NCBI GenBank assembly: GCA_026027325.1
Contig: JAMSLZ010000012.1
Span: 620,001-684,000, forward strand
Direction: 5' to 3'
Source: Actinomucor elegans
Taxonomy: Eukaryota; Mucoromycota; Mucoromycetes; Mucorales; Mucoraceae
DNA length: 64,000 bases
Under the pieces are notes generated by a model. The model was not told the DNA's origin. It saw only the letters and a program-made list of their open reading frames with translations, and made no database searches. Positions 12,301 through 24,699 of the stretch are shown piece after piece. Each line of letters starts with the position of its first letter. The stretch's first letter is position 1. A program made the position numbers and the translations under genes.

Positions 12301-15007
12301 CATCATGATTTTGAATGCTGAGACAATACTAACTGTTTTTTTCCCTCGCTCTAGAAACGTATTCGAACAGCAGTTGTTTTGCGTGTCCATGACGGTTCTC
12401 CTTCTGTAAGAGATGCTGCTGTAGACGTTGTAGCCAAGTATCTTGGTCGTTTAGACACCGTCCCACTCAAACTCTATGAAATCGTTAGTGGTAGAATCAT
12501 GGTAAGGCTCATTCTTTTGCTGAATTCAATTTGTATATACTAAAGCTCTTTTGTAACAAAAGGATACCGCAATGAATGTTCGAAAGCGTCTAGTCAAGCT
12601 TTTACGTGAGCTTTACTTCAAATTTACTGATCCAGGTATCAAGATTGACATTGCTTCTAAGCTCATACTGCGTATTGGTGATAATGAGATTTCTATCAGC
12701 CAACTCGCATTGAAAGCTACTCAAGAAATTCTGTTTTTACCCTTCAAAGAAATTGAAAAGGATGGAAACGATTACTTTGGTTTTTCATATGCAAACTCGC
12801 CCAAGAATCGCAAGCGCAAAATTACAGAGTTAACTTGTATCATTACAGGAGCAGTTTCTAAGCTGGATCCATCTATTTCTGCTCAAAATGCTGCACTTAC
12901 TCAGATTATTCAAAAGGTTAATATGCAAATTTAAATGAAAAGTAGGTTACTCATCATTCATGAACAAGCAGACCGTAGATGGTGCTGATGAGAAATCTGC
13001 TCTTTGGTACGAGAAAGTGCTCCAGTGGATTGTTGATTCGTTATTCGATCGTATGATTGTGCTGGATGAGGAAGACAACTCGACTGAATTCATCCACTGT
13101 TTAGCTACAGTCTACTCGTTTACTAAATCATGTCCTAATCTGCTTCGTGAAACCCATATATCCATGTTGCAACCCTATCTAAGTGTCTCTGGACAGGTAA
13201 GTAAACTATCTAATGCTTCATCAGTAATAATTAACTGAAGTTTAATAGGCTGAATGGATCAAGGCACGCTATGTTCTTACTATATACAGAGACGTATTGC
13301 CTTACATGAAATATCATGACCCTGAATTTATTCAATCAGTTGAACGCGCTTTGATGCAGTTACTCAGTCGTTGTCCATTGGATTTAATCTCCTATGGAGT
13401 TTCCTGTCTATGTGTAGTGGTAGATCGCATCTCGCATCGATACAATATCCTTATCAAGATGCTCGGTTCTTGTATTAGTAAGTTTACTAGTGTTTTTATT
13501 ATTATTATTGTTGTTGTTGCCTTGTATTAACTTGCTATAGCCAAACTGCGCAAGGTTCGTGAGCTAATTACTCAGGGAGACGATTCCAGATCTCTTGCTG
13601 GCGTGCTCAAGATGCTTATGCTGTGTGGGCTACTGTGCCAACATTTTGAATTTGATAAAAAACGTGAACAAGAACCAAAAGCTATGGAAGCACTCAATAT
13701 TGTTTACAAAGGCAGTATAGGGATCCTTGTATTTGATCTGCTTCAGTTTTTTACAGGCGATTATATGGACGAGTTGGATGAACAAGGTATCACTTTGCGT
13801 ATGACCGCTTTACAAGGCCTGGGCTACTTTTTTGCATCGCATCCTACGTTTATGATATCAAATACCAGTACTGAACTCATGGATAAGATATTTGATCAGG
13901 GCACCACAGAGCTGAAGACGCAACTGATGCATGTCTTTCAAGAATTCCTATCTGCAGAAGAGAAGCGAATCGATAAACGGCAAGAAGCAGATGGAGCTTC
14001 TCTCTATAGCAAAACAATTGATGTGGATACATTACTTGGAAATACTGAGGAATATGCAGAACTGGGTGTGAATGGTTCATTGATGCAGAGATACCTAAGA
14101 AAGATCTTGAAATGCGCCCTATCAGAATCAGAGCAGCTCCGTTATGCTGCTTTTGAGGTAGTTTCGGCAGTAGTACATCAAGGCTTAGCTCATCCTGTAC
14201 TGTGCATGACTGCTATCGTGGCTGCAGAGACAAGCCCTGATATGATACTTCGTAACAAGGCTTATTATCTTCACAAGTACGCTCATGACAAGTATGGCAA
14301 TCTACTTTATATCCAATTGAACGAATACTTGTCCACGTCTTTCAAATATCAGACTATTCTGCTTGGCGCTGAAAATGTTCGAGGTAGTCTAAATCGGATT
14401 GTATAAATCAAAAAAAGAAAGAAAAAAAGAAAGCTAATGTACTTGATTATTAGGTTATGGTAAAAGGGGAGGTGATGCTAAGGTGGATCCTGTATTGGGC
14501 GTTACTTTCTCTGTATTGAGAGATAAGAAGAAGCCCAAACTCGATTTTTTAACAGGCCTCGTAAAGCCGTTTGAATTTGACTTGAAGAACACGACTGCTG
14601 ATGATGTGGACATTAATTATTTGAAATATTTGGCTGAAAATATCATTACATTAGATCTTTGCACTACAGAAGAAGTACTTTGTATGATTTACGTCATGGA
14701 CCGAACATTAATGACACTTGGTGCAGATCTTTTATCTTATGTTCATTTCTTGAAAAGGCAAGATATTATATCTGTTAAAGAAGATACTGAACATGATAAA
14801 GAAATGGATAGTGATTTGGTAGTTGCATCCAAACTGGCGCTGGCTATGTGCATTCTACTTTATGTAAAGAATTTACTTGTGGAACTGTATGATATACCAG
14901 ATGAGTAAGTTTTTTTTTTCGCATTTATTCAATACTCAGTATGATTTTTTTCTTCTAGCGAGATCCGTGAATATAATCCAAATGTAAAAAGAGAGCTCGA
15001 GACGTAA
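9334..15007 (+). CDS. SCC2: Sister-chromatid cohesion protein 2 (Scc2/Mis4/NIPBL), cohesin loader
   Basis: Eleven exons: 9334-10036, 10090-10611, 10679-11330, 11362-12295, 12355-12501, 12563-12916, 12972-13196, 13249-13477, 13541-14383, 14454-14904 and 14959-15007 (~1702 aa). All junctions are GT-AG and in phase. The diagnostic HEAT region spans exons 4-6: RTAVVLRVHDGSPSVRDAA, then VSGRIMDTAMNVRKRLVKLL. This is the NIPBL/Scc2 block 'SVR-AAV...RI-D-SVRKR'. The C-terminal VDPVLG...EIREYNPN also fits. The N-terminus is disordered with FKAPLP-type repeats and would be the Scc4/Mau2-binding part. Family role: loads cohesin on chromatin in the nucleus. ATG 9334 is chosen; an upstream in-frame extension to 9223 lacks family support. 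The frame stops at 15005-15007 just after EYNPN, but a shifted frame stays open to 15168 (see findings). Confidence 0.93.
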
Positions 15008-15168
15008 CCAAGGACTTAGAAGTAGAAAATGTGATTAATTGGAACGAGTTACTTTACTTCAAGACTGGAGTATTAAACAGAGAGACTGGTTCCGACGCTT
15101 GCATGCGATTTGAATATCTAATTATGAATGATACAACTGCTGTCATTATTGAAGATACTAATGTATAA
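15008..15168 (+). other. Out-of-frame C-terminal continuation of SCC2
   Basis: After the A5 run at 14986-14990 the +1-shifted frame reads RARDVTKDLEVENVINW, then NELLYFKTGVLNRETG, and ends at TAA 15166-15168. It looks coding: mixed acidic and hydrophobic, with no stop for ~60 codons. One extra A in the homopolymer would fuse it to SCC2, giving about 1756 aa. Confidence 0.6.
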
Positions 15169-15338
15169 ATTTCTGTATATAATAATAAAAATAATTAGCA
15201 CTAACACAGGTGTCTTGATTTTATAAAATTAAAACTTCATTGCATGCAGCTACTGTTAATTACTTGTATCCCATCGAATGATAAAATGCACGCGCCAAGA
15301 TGATGAGATCTAAGAAATTCTAGTGTTACTTACCAGTT

Positions 15339-15389
15339 GGGTCGATGCGTAAATTTTGCCAACTAGGCAAAATTGGTGTAACTCGACCC
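15339..15389. repeat. Two-tier hairpin / inverted repeat
   Basis: Outer arms GGGTCGA (15339-15345) and TCGACCC (15383-15389) are perfect complements. Inner arms AATTTTGCC and GGCAAAATT (about 15352-15360 and 15366-15374) enclose a 5-nt loop AACTA. The intervening internal loop is unpaired. Just upstream is TTACTTACCAG. No gene assignment. Confidence 0.65.
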
Positions 15390-17288
15390 TTTTGTACCAC
15401 GTTCTTGTATTAGTTTGTGCAATCAACGATTGTATATTTTAGTCGTGTATAAGCTGTCGAAATGAATAGCCTGCATTCGCATAGGCTGTATATAAAAATA
15501 AAGGTTTTACATGTAGCAGAGCCTTAGTTTATAGTCCTTTCTATAGCCTTTGATGCCTATGGAATCTAAGCATAACTGAATATATACGTATAAGCTACTG
15601 CAGACATCGATAGGTGTGTGTGTTTTTTTTTGAATGTTTGTATACGAAAAAATTATAGGTTATCACGCAAGCATGCATCTTTTTATTAAAATATCCTGAA
15701 ACACAAGTAATGAATATGTCGTGAAAGTATAGTATCCGTGTTCAGGTCACATTAGACATGTGCTATTTTTTATTGAGTGACAAAGTATCCAATGGTTTTA
15801 ATGATTCATAAAATACAATAATTTTATTAGCAAAAGGCTCTGCATCCAAATAAAAATCATGTAGTAGCAATGAGAACTTTTTTATATTTTCAAGAAGCAT
15901 TTTATTGGCTGTTTAAAAGAGCGACACATTACAATAATTAAGAAATGGTTACAAGGAAACCTTCTGATTGTCTGAATCCAAAGAGTGTACATTTTGACTA
16001 TGCTTGATAATTGGATCCTTTTTATTGGATATCGGCGTTTAGCTATTTCATGCAATCATGGTTATTGGCCAACAGTTAATGCAAATAGAAAATTTGGCCT
16101 TATAAACCAACAGTCCTACTCATTATTTAACACAAGTTTGTCATAGCAATTATATATTTTTAAATATTTGTATTTTATGTGGCGAAGCATTAATACTTCT
16201 GTGAATCTTTACAGGTAGAAGTGATTTGAAATTATGATTGGTTGGTCAGCATTTATGCCTGGCCATCGCTTTAGATCTTTATTTCTTTCGATTGGATCTT
16301 TGAACAATGAAACACTATAGATGCACGAACGGTACATTAAGTAAGTCTACCAAAAGTTACATGCTACATCAAATAGTGTAACGCTATTTTTAATTTTTTT
16401 TAAATATATGGACTATTGTGGATTATATCTGATTTTGCGGAAATTTAGTTACATAATAATCAATTAGGTTTTTTATATGTAAAAACAACTTAAGAAAATT
16501 ACCAAATGCTTTTTAATCTTATCAATACTTTAGTATTATAAATTATGCCTTTAAATTGTCCTCTATATCTTTTACGAAAATACATTAAAGGTTAAAAAGA
16601 AAGTTGGTCTTTGGTAGAATTATCTAAAAATTGTAGAAGTGGCAAATTATTTTCATTGGCTACGGAAAATGAATATGCAAATGCCGCACCAGCCGTAACT
16701 TTTATTCAAAGCTCATCTTGCTTGACGTTGGTCAAAAATCGTGTCTGTTTAGTTGTCCAGATCAGAGTGAGTTGCCGTATCTGGTAAAAAATATATTAAT
16801 ATTCACTAATGAGTAATTTGCAATAGAATGTGTTCTACATGGTGCTAATGATTAAGGAGCTTTTTTTTTTTTTTTTTTTTTTAGTTGATTCAACCTAAAT
16901 TAGGGCCCATTTAACTTGATTTCAAGGCTTTTTTATTTACTGAAAGTAGAGTATAGTACACTTGGTCCCGAGAATCACTCATTTTATAGTATGAAACCCC
17001 AGCCCCTTTGCTACAGTTTCGAGCAAATGGATAACTATCAATGATGTTTCTATAAGCCACATGAGCTGTTTGGATAATTCGAGTATATTATCTTTTTATG
17101 ATCCTATTACTTTCTGAAGAAATATACAGCTTGGAGAGTTTTATTTCTATTAAACAGTAAGAACAAAAGAATCTTCCTAATCATCATGGGAATAAGGTAT
17201 TAAAGGTGTACACAGCTTGCAACACTATAATTACTAAACTGCCTACTGTTATCCAAACGCTTTTTTCGAACCTACTATGGCTTGTGTG

Positions 17289-17289
<1 letters not shown>

Positions 17290-17326
<37 letters not shown>
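17290..17326. repeat. (TA)n dinucleotide microsatellite
   Basis: About 18 uninterrupted TA units about 100 bp upstream of the Ras start codon. Such tracts are length-unstable. Confidence 0.9.
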
Positions 17327-17330
<4 letters not shown>

Positions 17331-17423
17331 GGTTATTTGTTCTACAGCGATAATAGAAATCTTTTCTTTTTTTCTTCTTACTCTTTTCTTTTTTTTTTTT
17401 TTTTACATTTAACATTTCAATAA

Positions 17424-18223
17424 ATGATGCTATTCAAAATCGTAGTGCTTGGCGACGGTGGCGTTGGCAAGGTAAACCCGACATTCTTTATCAGATATTT
17501 GAACTGATAAGCTTATCTTGATCTATAGACAGCGCTCACAATTCAGGTACAAGCAAAAAGATACTATTTAATATATAAACAATCTTAATTCTTTCTATTA
17601 GCTTTGTTTAAATCATTTTGTTGGTGAGCCTTATTATAAAGCCTTAAGCAGATTGAATACATCTTATTGAGCTTTTATTATTAGAGACCTATGATCCCAC
17701 TATAGAAGATTCTTATCGTAAACAAGTTGTAATAGATGATTATCCATGCGTATTGGAAGTATTAGACACAGCAGGCCAAGGTAACTCGGTACAGAAGTTC
17801 TCAAAAATAGCAATAAACTGAACATCATGGGCAGAGGAATATACAGCATTGCGCGACCAATGGATTCGGGATGGTGAAGGCTTTCTTATCGTGTATTCAA
17901 TTACATCACGTTCAACTTTTGATCGAGTCGATCGATTCAGAGACCAGATATTTCGAGTGAAAGATCTTACAAAAATTCCACTTATATTGGTTGGAAATAA
18001 ATGCGATAAAGTGACAGATCGAGAAGTATCTCGAGAAGAAGGTACAGCGAAAGCGCGTTCTTTAGGCTGTGATTTTGTTGAAACATCAGCTAAGACTTGT
18101 GTCAACGTTGAAAGATCTTTCTATACAGTAGTTCGACTCATTCGTCAAGCACGTGAAGGATATCAAGAGGGTCTGCATAAAAATAAGAAAAACAAGAAAG
18201 ATAAAAAATGTAATATCCTATAA
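17424..18223 (+). CDS. Ras-family small GTPase (190 aa)
   Basis: Five exons: 17424-17471, 17529-17546 (18 nt), 17602-17623 (22 nt), 17685-17780 and 17835-18223; all GT-AG and in phase. The protein has the P-loop GDGGVGKT, effector region [11 protein letters not shown], switch II DTAGQEEYTA, NKCD and ETSAK base-recognition motifs, and a C-terminal CAAX box CNIL. The CAAX box follows a polybasic [10 protein letters not shown] tail. The effector loop is identical to Ras, so it should signal from the plasma membrane to adenylate cyclase or MAPK modules. The tail is K-Ras-like: no extra Cys for palmitoylation is visible, so membrane binding would rest on prenylation plus charge. Position 11-equivalent is Asp and 17-equivalent is Thr. 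There are two adjacent ATGs (17424 and 17427); the first is used. Rheb and Rap are less likely given [11 protein letters not shown]. Confidence 0.95.
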
Positions 18224-18341
18224 AACTTAACCAATAAACTAGGTTCAAATAATACCGTAACTGTACTGTACATTTCGAAAAACCCTTTATAACTGCAGAA
18301 AAGGCATTTTTCCCCCTTTTTTATTTTCTAGTTTTAATTTA

Positions 18342-19093
18342 ATGCTCTCAGTAGGAAACACACAAGAGACTAAACCTTTTCTCAAGGTGTTAGGTGCTGG
18401 CTATGGCCGTACAGGTACTATGAGTTTGATGCACGCTCTCAATCATCTAGGGTATGGAAAATATAACTTATCTATGCGCTGTTTAACAATGGCAGTAGAT
18501 ACAACACACATCATATGTATTGTGCCTTAGTAGACCCTACTCAGAAACCAGAAATGTTTGAAAGCGCCTACAAGCATCCTGAAGAACATGTAGATTGGGC
18601 GCGCGCCTATCAAGGCTATGATGCTGCTGTCGATTGGCCTTCAGTTGCTTTCTTTGATACATTATACAAATTGAATCCAGATGCCAAGGTTATCCTAACT
18701 GTACGTGACCCAGATCAATGGTTCAATTCAGTTATAAAAACTATTCATGAATGGCCTGCGGTAGATGACACATGGCCAAAGCAAATCCTTAATGCTCGCA
18801 AAATGGCTCGTGTGGTAGTTCGAGACGGCGAATTAGGCGGCGATCATATCCTTGAGCGTCGAGAAGAACTGAAGCAACAATTTCTTGATCATATCCAGCA
18901 TGTCAAGTCCATCGTCAAGCCTGAAAATCTACTGGTACTCAATCTTGGGGAAGGATGGGAAAATCTCTGTTCGTTCTTGGGTAAGCCAGTGCCAGAAGGT
19001 GTACCTTATCCACACTCGAACAAAGGCAATGACTTTTCTTCCTTGTTATTAAATATAAAAGCACAAGTAGATAAAGGCTTGTGTGATATATAG
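18342..19093 (+). CDS. P-loop sulfotransferase-like protein (Sulfotransfer_4 type, 234 aa)
   Basis: Two exons, 18342-18451 and 18499-19093, joined by a 47-nt intron. The junction yields NHLGYNTHHMYCALVDP, matching the family's LGY-x-T-x-H segment; a neighbouring acceptor would add one residue. The PAPS-binding P-loop is GAGYGRTGTMSLMHAL near residue 20. A 3'-phosphate motif VRDPDQWFNSV lies near 130, and the C-terminus is FLGKPVPEGVPYPHSN. No signal peptide or membrane helix, so probably cytosolic. The family is widespread in fungi and invertebrates with mostly unknown acceptors. Sulfotransferase activity is inferred from fold motifs only. Confidence 0.85.
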
Positions 19094-22000
19094 TGTTGGC
19101 TAATAATCGCAGCTCACTTAATAAAAAAACATTTAAATGCTATTTATTCACTTTCTAGCCAGTTCAGATGGATAATATATCCTAGAATTTCTTGTCACCT
19201 GTAACATTTACCTACATTGATATATGTATAGTAACCTAAGTATGCATTGAAAAAAGAACTACCACATTTTGAGCTAAATTTAATTATAGATACCGATCGT
19301 TTAACAGTTTAGATGCATTCTTGTAATCTGAGTAGGTGTCTCTTTCATAGTGCAATTCAATCTATGACATCTATTGCTAATAGTATATAGTAAAATAAAT
19401 GCATTTATTGTAAAGGTATAAAATTTATTGGAGAATCATCGAGATATCATCGTTCATTGATAATCTAGTCTCGATTTTGTAACCTTGCGTATTCTATGGG
19501 GTCATACTGCACGTGTCTCTCATCACGATGACTGGTCTCTAGCATGGATTAACCCTGATATATAATAGTCGAACTCAATTGCATGAATTATATACATGGA
19601 TCTTTGCTATGCTTTACCCAGAATAATTGATATAACAATCCGTCCATGACCTAGACATTTTTATGAATTATCCGTTTCGATCTATCTATCCTCAATTAAT
19701 GCTCCATTCCCCGTATAGTTATTTCGTAAAACAATATCGGTTCTTCTTTTCAACATACCCCGATTAGTCCCGATTAATATCGCATATGACCACTAGTTCA
19801 AGCTCTGAATGAGCTGTTATCTATATCTAGTAAAACCCTGATATAATACCAACGTTATCTTGGACTAAAAGCTTTACAAATTATAAATTTTAAACAAGAT
19901 ATATATATAAATAACTTCATTTATTTTTTTTCATGCCTGTTATATTAAGCTTGGATTTACCACTTCATTAGCTATGTAAAAACAATACTGCATAAATTAA
20001 TGATCACTACAAATGAAATTCTTAAGATATGAAAATTCGAGACATGAAAGCTATGAACTAACAACATTAAGAACACCAACAATTTCATACAGGAATACTA
20101 AAAGAAGTTGAATATAGATCATTGAGTAGGTAGCGCATGCATATTGGATAGCGAATCTCAACAACTAGTAAATAAAAGAAGAAAACCCTTCCGCACTTCA
20201 TAGACAAAATGCACATACCGACCATTAATTCAAGTCATATAATTTGAAACTCTTGCGGGTAAAAGTGAGTACTGGAATACTGTAAACACTGAAATAAATG
20301 ATACCTAAACTTTGGCAAAAAGTATACATACTCAAGTCTTATTACAAAATATCAATAACTCATTGAATGTCATTTGTAAGCTACTGTTATAAGCATCACA
20401 TATATTTTGGAAACAAATCTACCTTTAATAGATCTTCTCTTGCTTTTGCAATCAAACCAGAGCTGCATAATCAAATTTAATCAAATAGGGCCGAAAATAT
20501 TTGTAGTAACATACACATATCAATATAACGACTCTTAATCCGTTCGTATTTATCCACAATACCCATTATATTGCATACAAAACTGAAGTGATGTCCTGCC
20601 ACAATATTACCTGCTTTCCTCTTTTTTATTCTGGGTTAAGGCTCTTGACTTTCTTGCCTTGATATAGATAACTTCAACTACAGAAATTGCGCCAAATAAA
20701 ATTTTTGTAGAATTACTTTTGCTATAGATCGAGCTGCTATTTTCTCCAAATTGATATGAAAAACTATAAAGTTTTAAACATATTTTTTTTTATTATTGGA
20801 TCGAGCTTAGTGAGAGGGCCAAGAAATTGTTGCAATACCATTTGAATTAAACCATTGTAGAACTCAAGATGATCTGCTATTCAAAAAACTGTAAATTACA
20901 CAACCAATATCATAGAAAATATTATTGAAGTTGCCTCAGTTTCACCTATAGCAATCTACAAGTAAATTCGACGGTAAAACCTTGAGTTGATTGAGTTATT
21001 AGTCCATTATCCGCAAAAGCTCTCAACTCATATTGTATAATCATCTAGTCCGAAACTCAGCCAGGAATCCGCATCCACAATAGCCATTTCATTAAGCTCA
21101 TTATTATCTAAATCTATAAAGCTTGCACCTATTGCGCTGCACACATGCTTATAGTGGTTTCTATCTTTTCTCGCCTTTTAAGGTGTACTCATTGGTTAAA
21201 TTCGAATGTAAAGCAGCAGAGGAAATGCGAACTAGTTTGATAAATTAAAATACTTAATCACTGACACAGGGACAAATCTACTTCTAGGTAAGTATGCTTA
21301 CACAGCCTTGTTGAGGATATTCCAAAATGCAAGATTGAGTAATCTTGAACAAGGGCGAAAATGTAAGAAATGGACAATTGCTATTAGTATTTCTCTTGAT
21401 AAACAATTATAAGCTATGTTTGAAATTCAAATGAAGCGATGGCCCACTGACAGTTGAACAAGTCGTATCTCATCAAACGAATGACCTGCAATGGTATAGT
21501 ACTAGCTGTCTAACTATTCAATCGAAGTAAAATCGAGCAACTTTTGCAAGATATGGCGAGTAACCGTCAGGTCTTCAACAAAACCGATTTTCGATTATAA
21601 AGAATGAATACAAAAATCCGTTGCTGGGTATCTAATTAATGTGCAGTTGCTACAATGCTCTGGAACAAAGGTGCGATATTGAGAAAGCGCTATCATTATA
21701 CCACAATGTAAATTAATTGCTTGGCACATTGTGTTAGATTATATTTACTACTATCCATTTGAATCATAGTTTTTATTACCTTTATATAGATTGTGTCGCT
21801 AGTATTCATTTTAGGTATAGTACACCTATAAAATCCTTATGGCATTGATGTTATTTAACGCTTTATCTGATTGCAAAAAGAGAAGTCAACAGTATTATCG
21901 ACGCCTAAACTTGAAACATTAATGAAATAGTAACGGAAAGTGTGACATTAAGGTTTGAATCTAAGTGTAATCAGCAGTTAAATATGTATGTTATCTTGAA

Positions 22001-23679
22001 TATCGTATCAAGATATTTGTTTAATAGAAGTAGAATATAGATTATAAAATGAACAGAAGAGTGTTCTTCCATAAGCTTGTTACGTATCTAGCTACAAGTC
22101 TTGTATTGTAACCAAAGATAGTTCATTATATATGCTGCCGTGCTTGCTGGAGAAGAATCAATTAAACTAACCTGGCACATATATTTTTGATGGTGCAAGT
22201 TATGATATCCTTTAAACTTGCGCTATACTATAAGTTGGATTTATTTTATGCTTGACACAGTTAGATATCGTTTGTACTTTATATTAATTGGATCAACAAG
22301 CACGTCATGATCAAAATGGCAATAGTTTTCATTTTTTCCCTTATATTTGAGAATTGCGTGAGTTCATATGGATAGCACTTGATATGATTAAATAATTTAC
22401 AATGCACATATCAGCGCAGAAATATAGCCATCAGCACTTGGACTCTATAAAAAAGTAGATTGCCAATTGTGATAATGGCAAAGGGCAGCATCTTTTGTTA
22501 GTAATCATTTTAAACACAGTAGACTATCTGGTATTCAGCGCCTGGCTTGAGCAAATATTAAATGCTTTATTTTGTACATTTAATTCTAGATCATTTCTTT
22601 TAATCTCTACGATCTTTATTTTTTTAATCATCAAAATAAATAGTAAAAATAGTTTGAATAATATATTTAGCTTATTTTTTAAAAGTAAAAAACACGACTT
22701 TATATGCAAATAGTAGTTAAATAGTTTATCTTATGATTGTATGATAGCTCTGTCTACGAATACGGCAATATTAACTAAATATATCTGAATATACTAGTAT
22801 ACACGTGTAACGTAATATATATAGGTTATACAGGAGACCATCAAAACTTTTGGTATATCTCTTTACCTTTACGCTACTTTTATTGCTTAAAAAAAGTGAT
22901 ATATTAACTTTTTGGTGGTAAAAGTAGCTCCATAATCGCCCCCAAAAAAGGTATAAGTAAAGTCCTTTCCTCGCTTTCCTTTCTATTTTTCAATAAAACA
23001 TAGACAGACCCTTTAAATAGGTTAGCTGTTTGAAATGTCATTAGGTGGCTTATTTCATCATTGAGTTTATTCAGTCAATAAACTGGTAATGGAGACATTT
23101 TGGTTTTTTGTATTCTTTTAAAGTAGAGTAAAGAAGGTATACTTTATCTTTCAAATAAAAGAGGATCGTTGCTTTGAAAATGGGAACAATATAAATGAAA
23201 TCGACACGATAGTGCCAGTTCACACTGGCAAAGAGGCAAACTATAGAGATATTCAACAAGACGAATAACTGTATTTATTAAAACTTTTTTCAGTGAGCAG
23301 GGATGGAAAACATTATGGTATACTCCATTTTCATCATCATAAAGCCGGATGAGGTAGCTTATCTAAGTACTCTTAAATAGTTTAAATAGTGTCGAGTGAA
23401 TAAAGCGCGATCTAAATAAAAAAACACTATCAACCTAATTCGCTTAGTTGACTATGTTCTACTTGGACTCATAGACTGTAGTGATTACAATATATACATT
23501 TAATCAATTGGCGCACATACCAATCGATTCAGTTTAACAATTGTCATCAACCTGTATTGTCTAGTTAGATTAGTAAATTTGGTGCATGGGAGGAGCATAT
23601 TTTGGTATATTCACCTAATTGTGAATAATTAATAACATAGCTTAGCATATGTTATGCTTAAAGCAAATAAAATGTTCAA

Positions 23680-23735
23680 TAAATGCAGCGATTCATTTTA
23701 ATAAACATGCCATCATAACTAGAAGCGGCATTAAC
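23680..23735 (-). repeat. Dispersed palindromic repeat copy
   Basis: AAATGCAGCGATTCATTTTA, then ATAAACATGCCATCATAACT and an AGAAGCGGCATT end. Block order is as in the reverse orientation of the family. Confidence 0.55.
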
Positions 23736-23842
23736 CGGAATAAGTCAATAAATCTATCGATTATAGACTGGCATATATGAAATGTAAACAAATTGTGAAT
23801 AAAGTAATAGGATAGTATCACTTCAATCGAATACACGTTTTG

Positions 23843-23890
23843 TAGATTCAACAGTTCATTCTGAAAAAATGCTAATATTCAGATGAAACT
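23843..23890 (-). repeat. Dispersed palindromic repeat copy
   Basis: TTCAACAGTTCATTCTGAAA, then AAATGCTAATATTCAGATGA. The central GTTCATTCTGAA is nearly perfect. Confidence 0.65.
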
Positions 23891-24018
23891 TTAATCTGGT
23901 ATCTGTCAAGCTATCTAGAATCGCTTAGAGATGGCTTATGTGAATTGTATACAGTTTAATACCAGTAGTTAATGCATATTATTTCCATTGAGCTTTGGTA
24001 AAATGAATGTTTTCTAGT

Positions 24019-24074
24019 AAATACAGCAGCGGTTCATCTTGAACATGCATTACTAATCACATGGACATTTGGTC
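24019..24074 (-). repeat. Dispersed palindromic repeat, good copy
   Basis: AATACAGCAGCGGTTCATCT, then TGAACATGCATTACTAATCA and CATGGACATTTGGTC. It keeps GTTCA-tct-TGAAC, i.e. both arms of the inverted repeat. Confidence 0.7.
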
Positions 24075-24659
24075 GGAACTGATCAATTTATCTAGACAAA
24101 TTTGTCGTGCCTCATCCATTATTAGCGAATGTATTCATCTTTTGACTGTCAGTTCATACCTTAGTACATGTTATAAATCATACATCTTTTAGCTTCCTTA
24201 GTTAATGTCCAATGATAATTTATTACATAATACATTTATTGTAAATCATATATCTACCAGTATTCTCTATGTAGTGCATGGCCAACGATATTATATATAA
24301 ATGTTTTCTGATCAATATTTCCATAACGGATATCAATGATGCATTATTACAACACTAAAAGGTTCCATCAAAACATAAGGCGTGTTTTTAGTGGTGGTGT
24401 GAGTTGAATATGCATTGATAAATCCCAACCTGGACTAATGAATATATAAATACACTTTTTCCATAAAAGCTTTCTCAAATATATAACAAAGGTAATTTCG
24501 AGTCAATTTCTCTTAACCCATCTATTGACATAAAGCTCGAATGAAAAATCCTAGAAATATATCCCATTAAGGATGATGCGCCTACTTTCGAACACCACTA
24601 AAAGTTCATTGTATTGTTTGGAGATATAAATGCCATTTATAGGCTGTTTATTAAAAAGT

Positions 24660-24661
<2 letters not shown>

Positions 24662-24698
<37 letters not shown>
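24662..24698. repeat. Poly(T) tract, about 37 nt
   Basis: Uninterrupted T run in the gene desert. It could be a retroposon tail on the reverse strand, but no target-site duplication or adjacent element is visible. Confidence 0.85.

Positions 24699-24699
<1 letters not shown>

Larger units (their letters stand above)
15169..17423. other. 2.3-kb AT-rich spacer
   Basis: No gene recognised on either strand. It holds a strong hairpin (15339-15389), a T22 tract (16861-16882) and a (TA)n tract (about 17290-17326), then the pyrimidine-rich leader of the Ras gene. Confidence 0.55.

Noticed and set aside
15320..15420. U1 snRNA gene based on ACTTACCAG
   Set aside because: The 5' end would be CAG instead of CTG, and no U1 stem-loop I, Sm site or expected length follows.
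17290..17326. TA repeat as a CRISPR-like or telomere-like array
   Set aside because: Simple dinucleotide microsatellite; no spacers and no telomere unit.
22495..23259. Short hydrophobic ORFs on both strands in the gene desert
   Set aside because: AT-rich codons make Ile/Phe/Lys-rich ORFs by chance; overlapping opposite-strand ORFs at the same place argue against coding.
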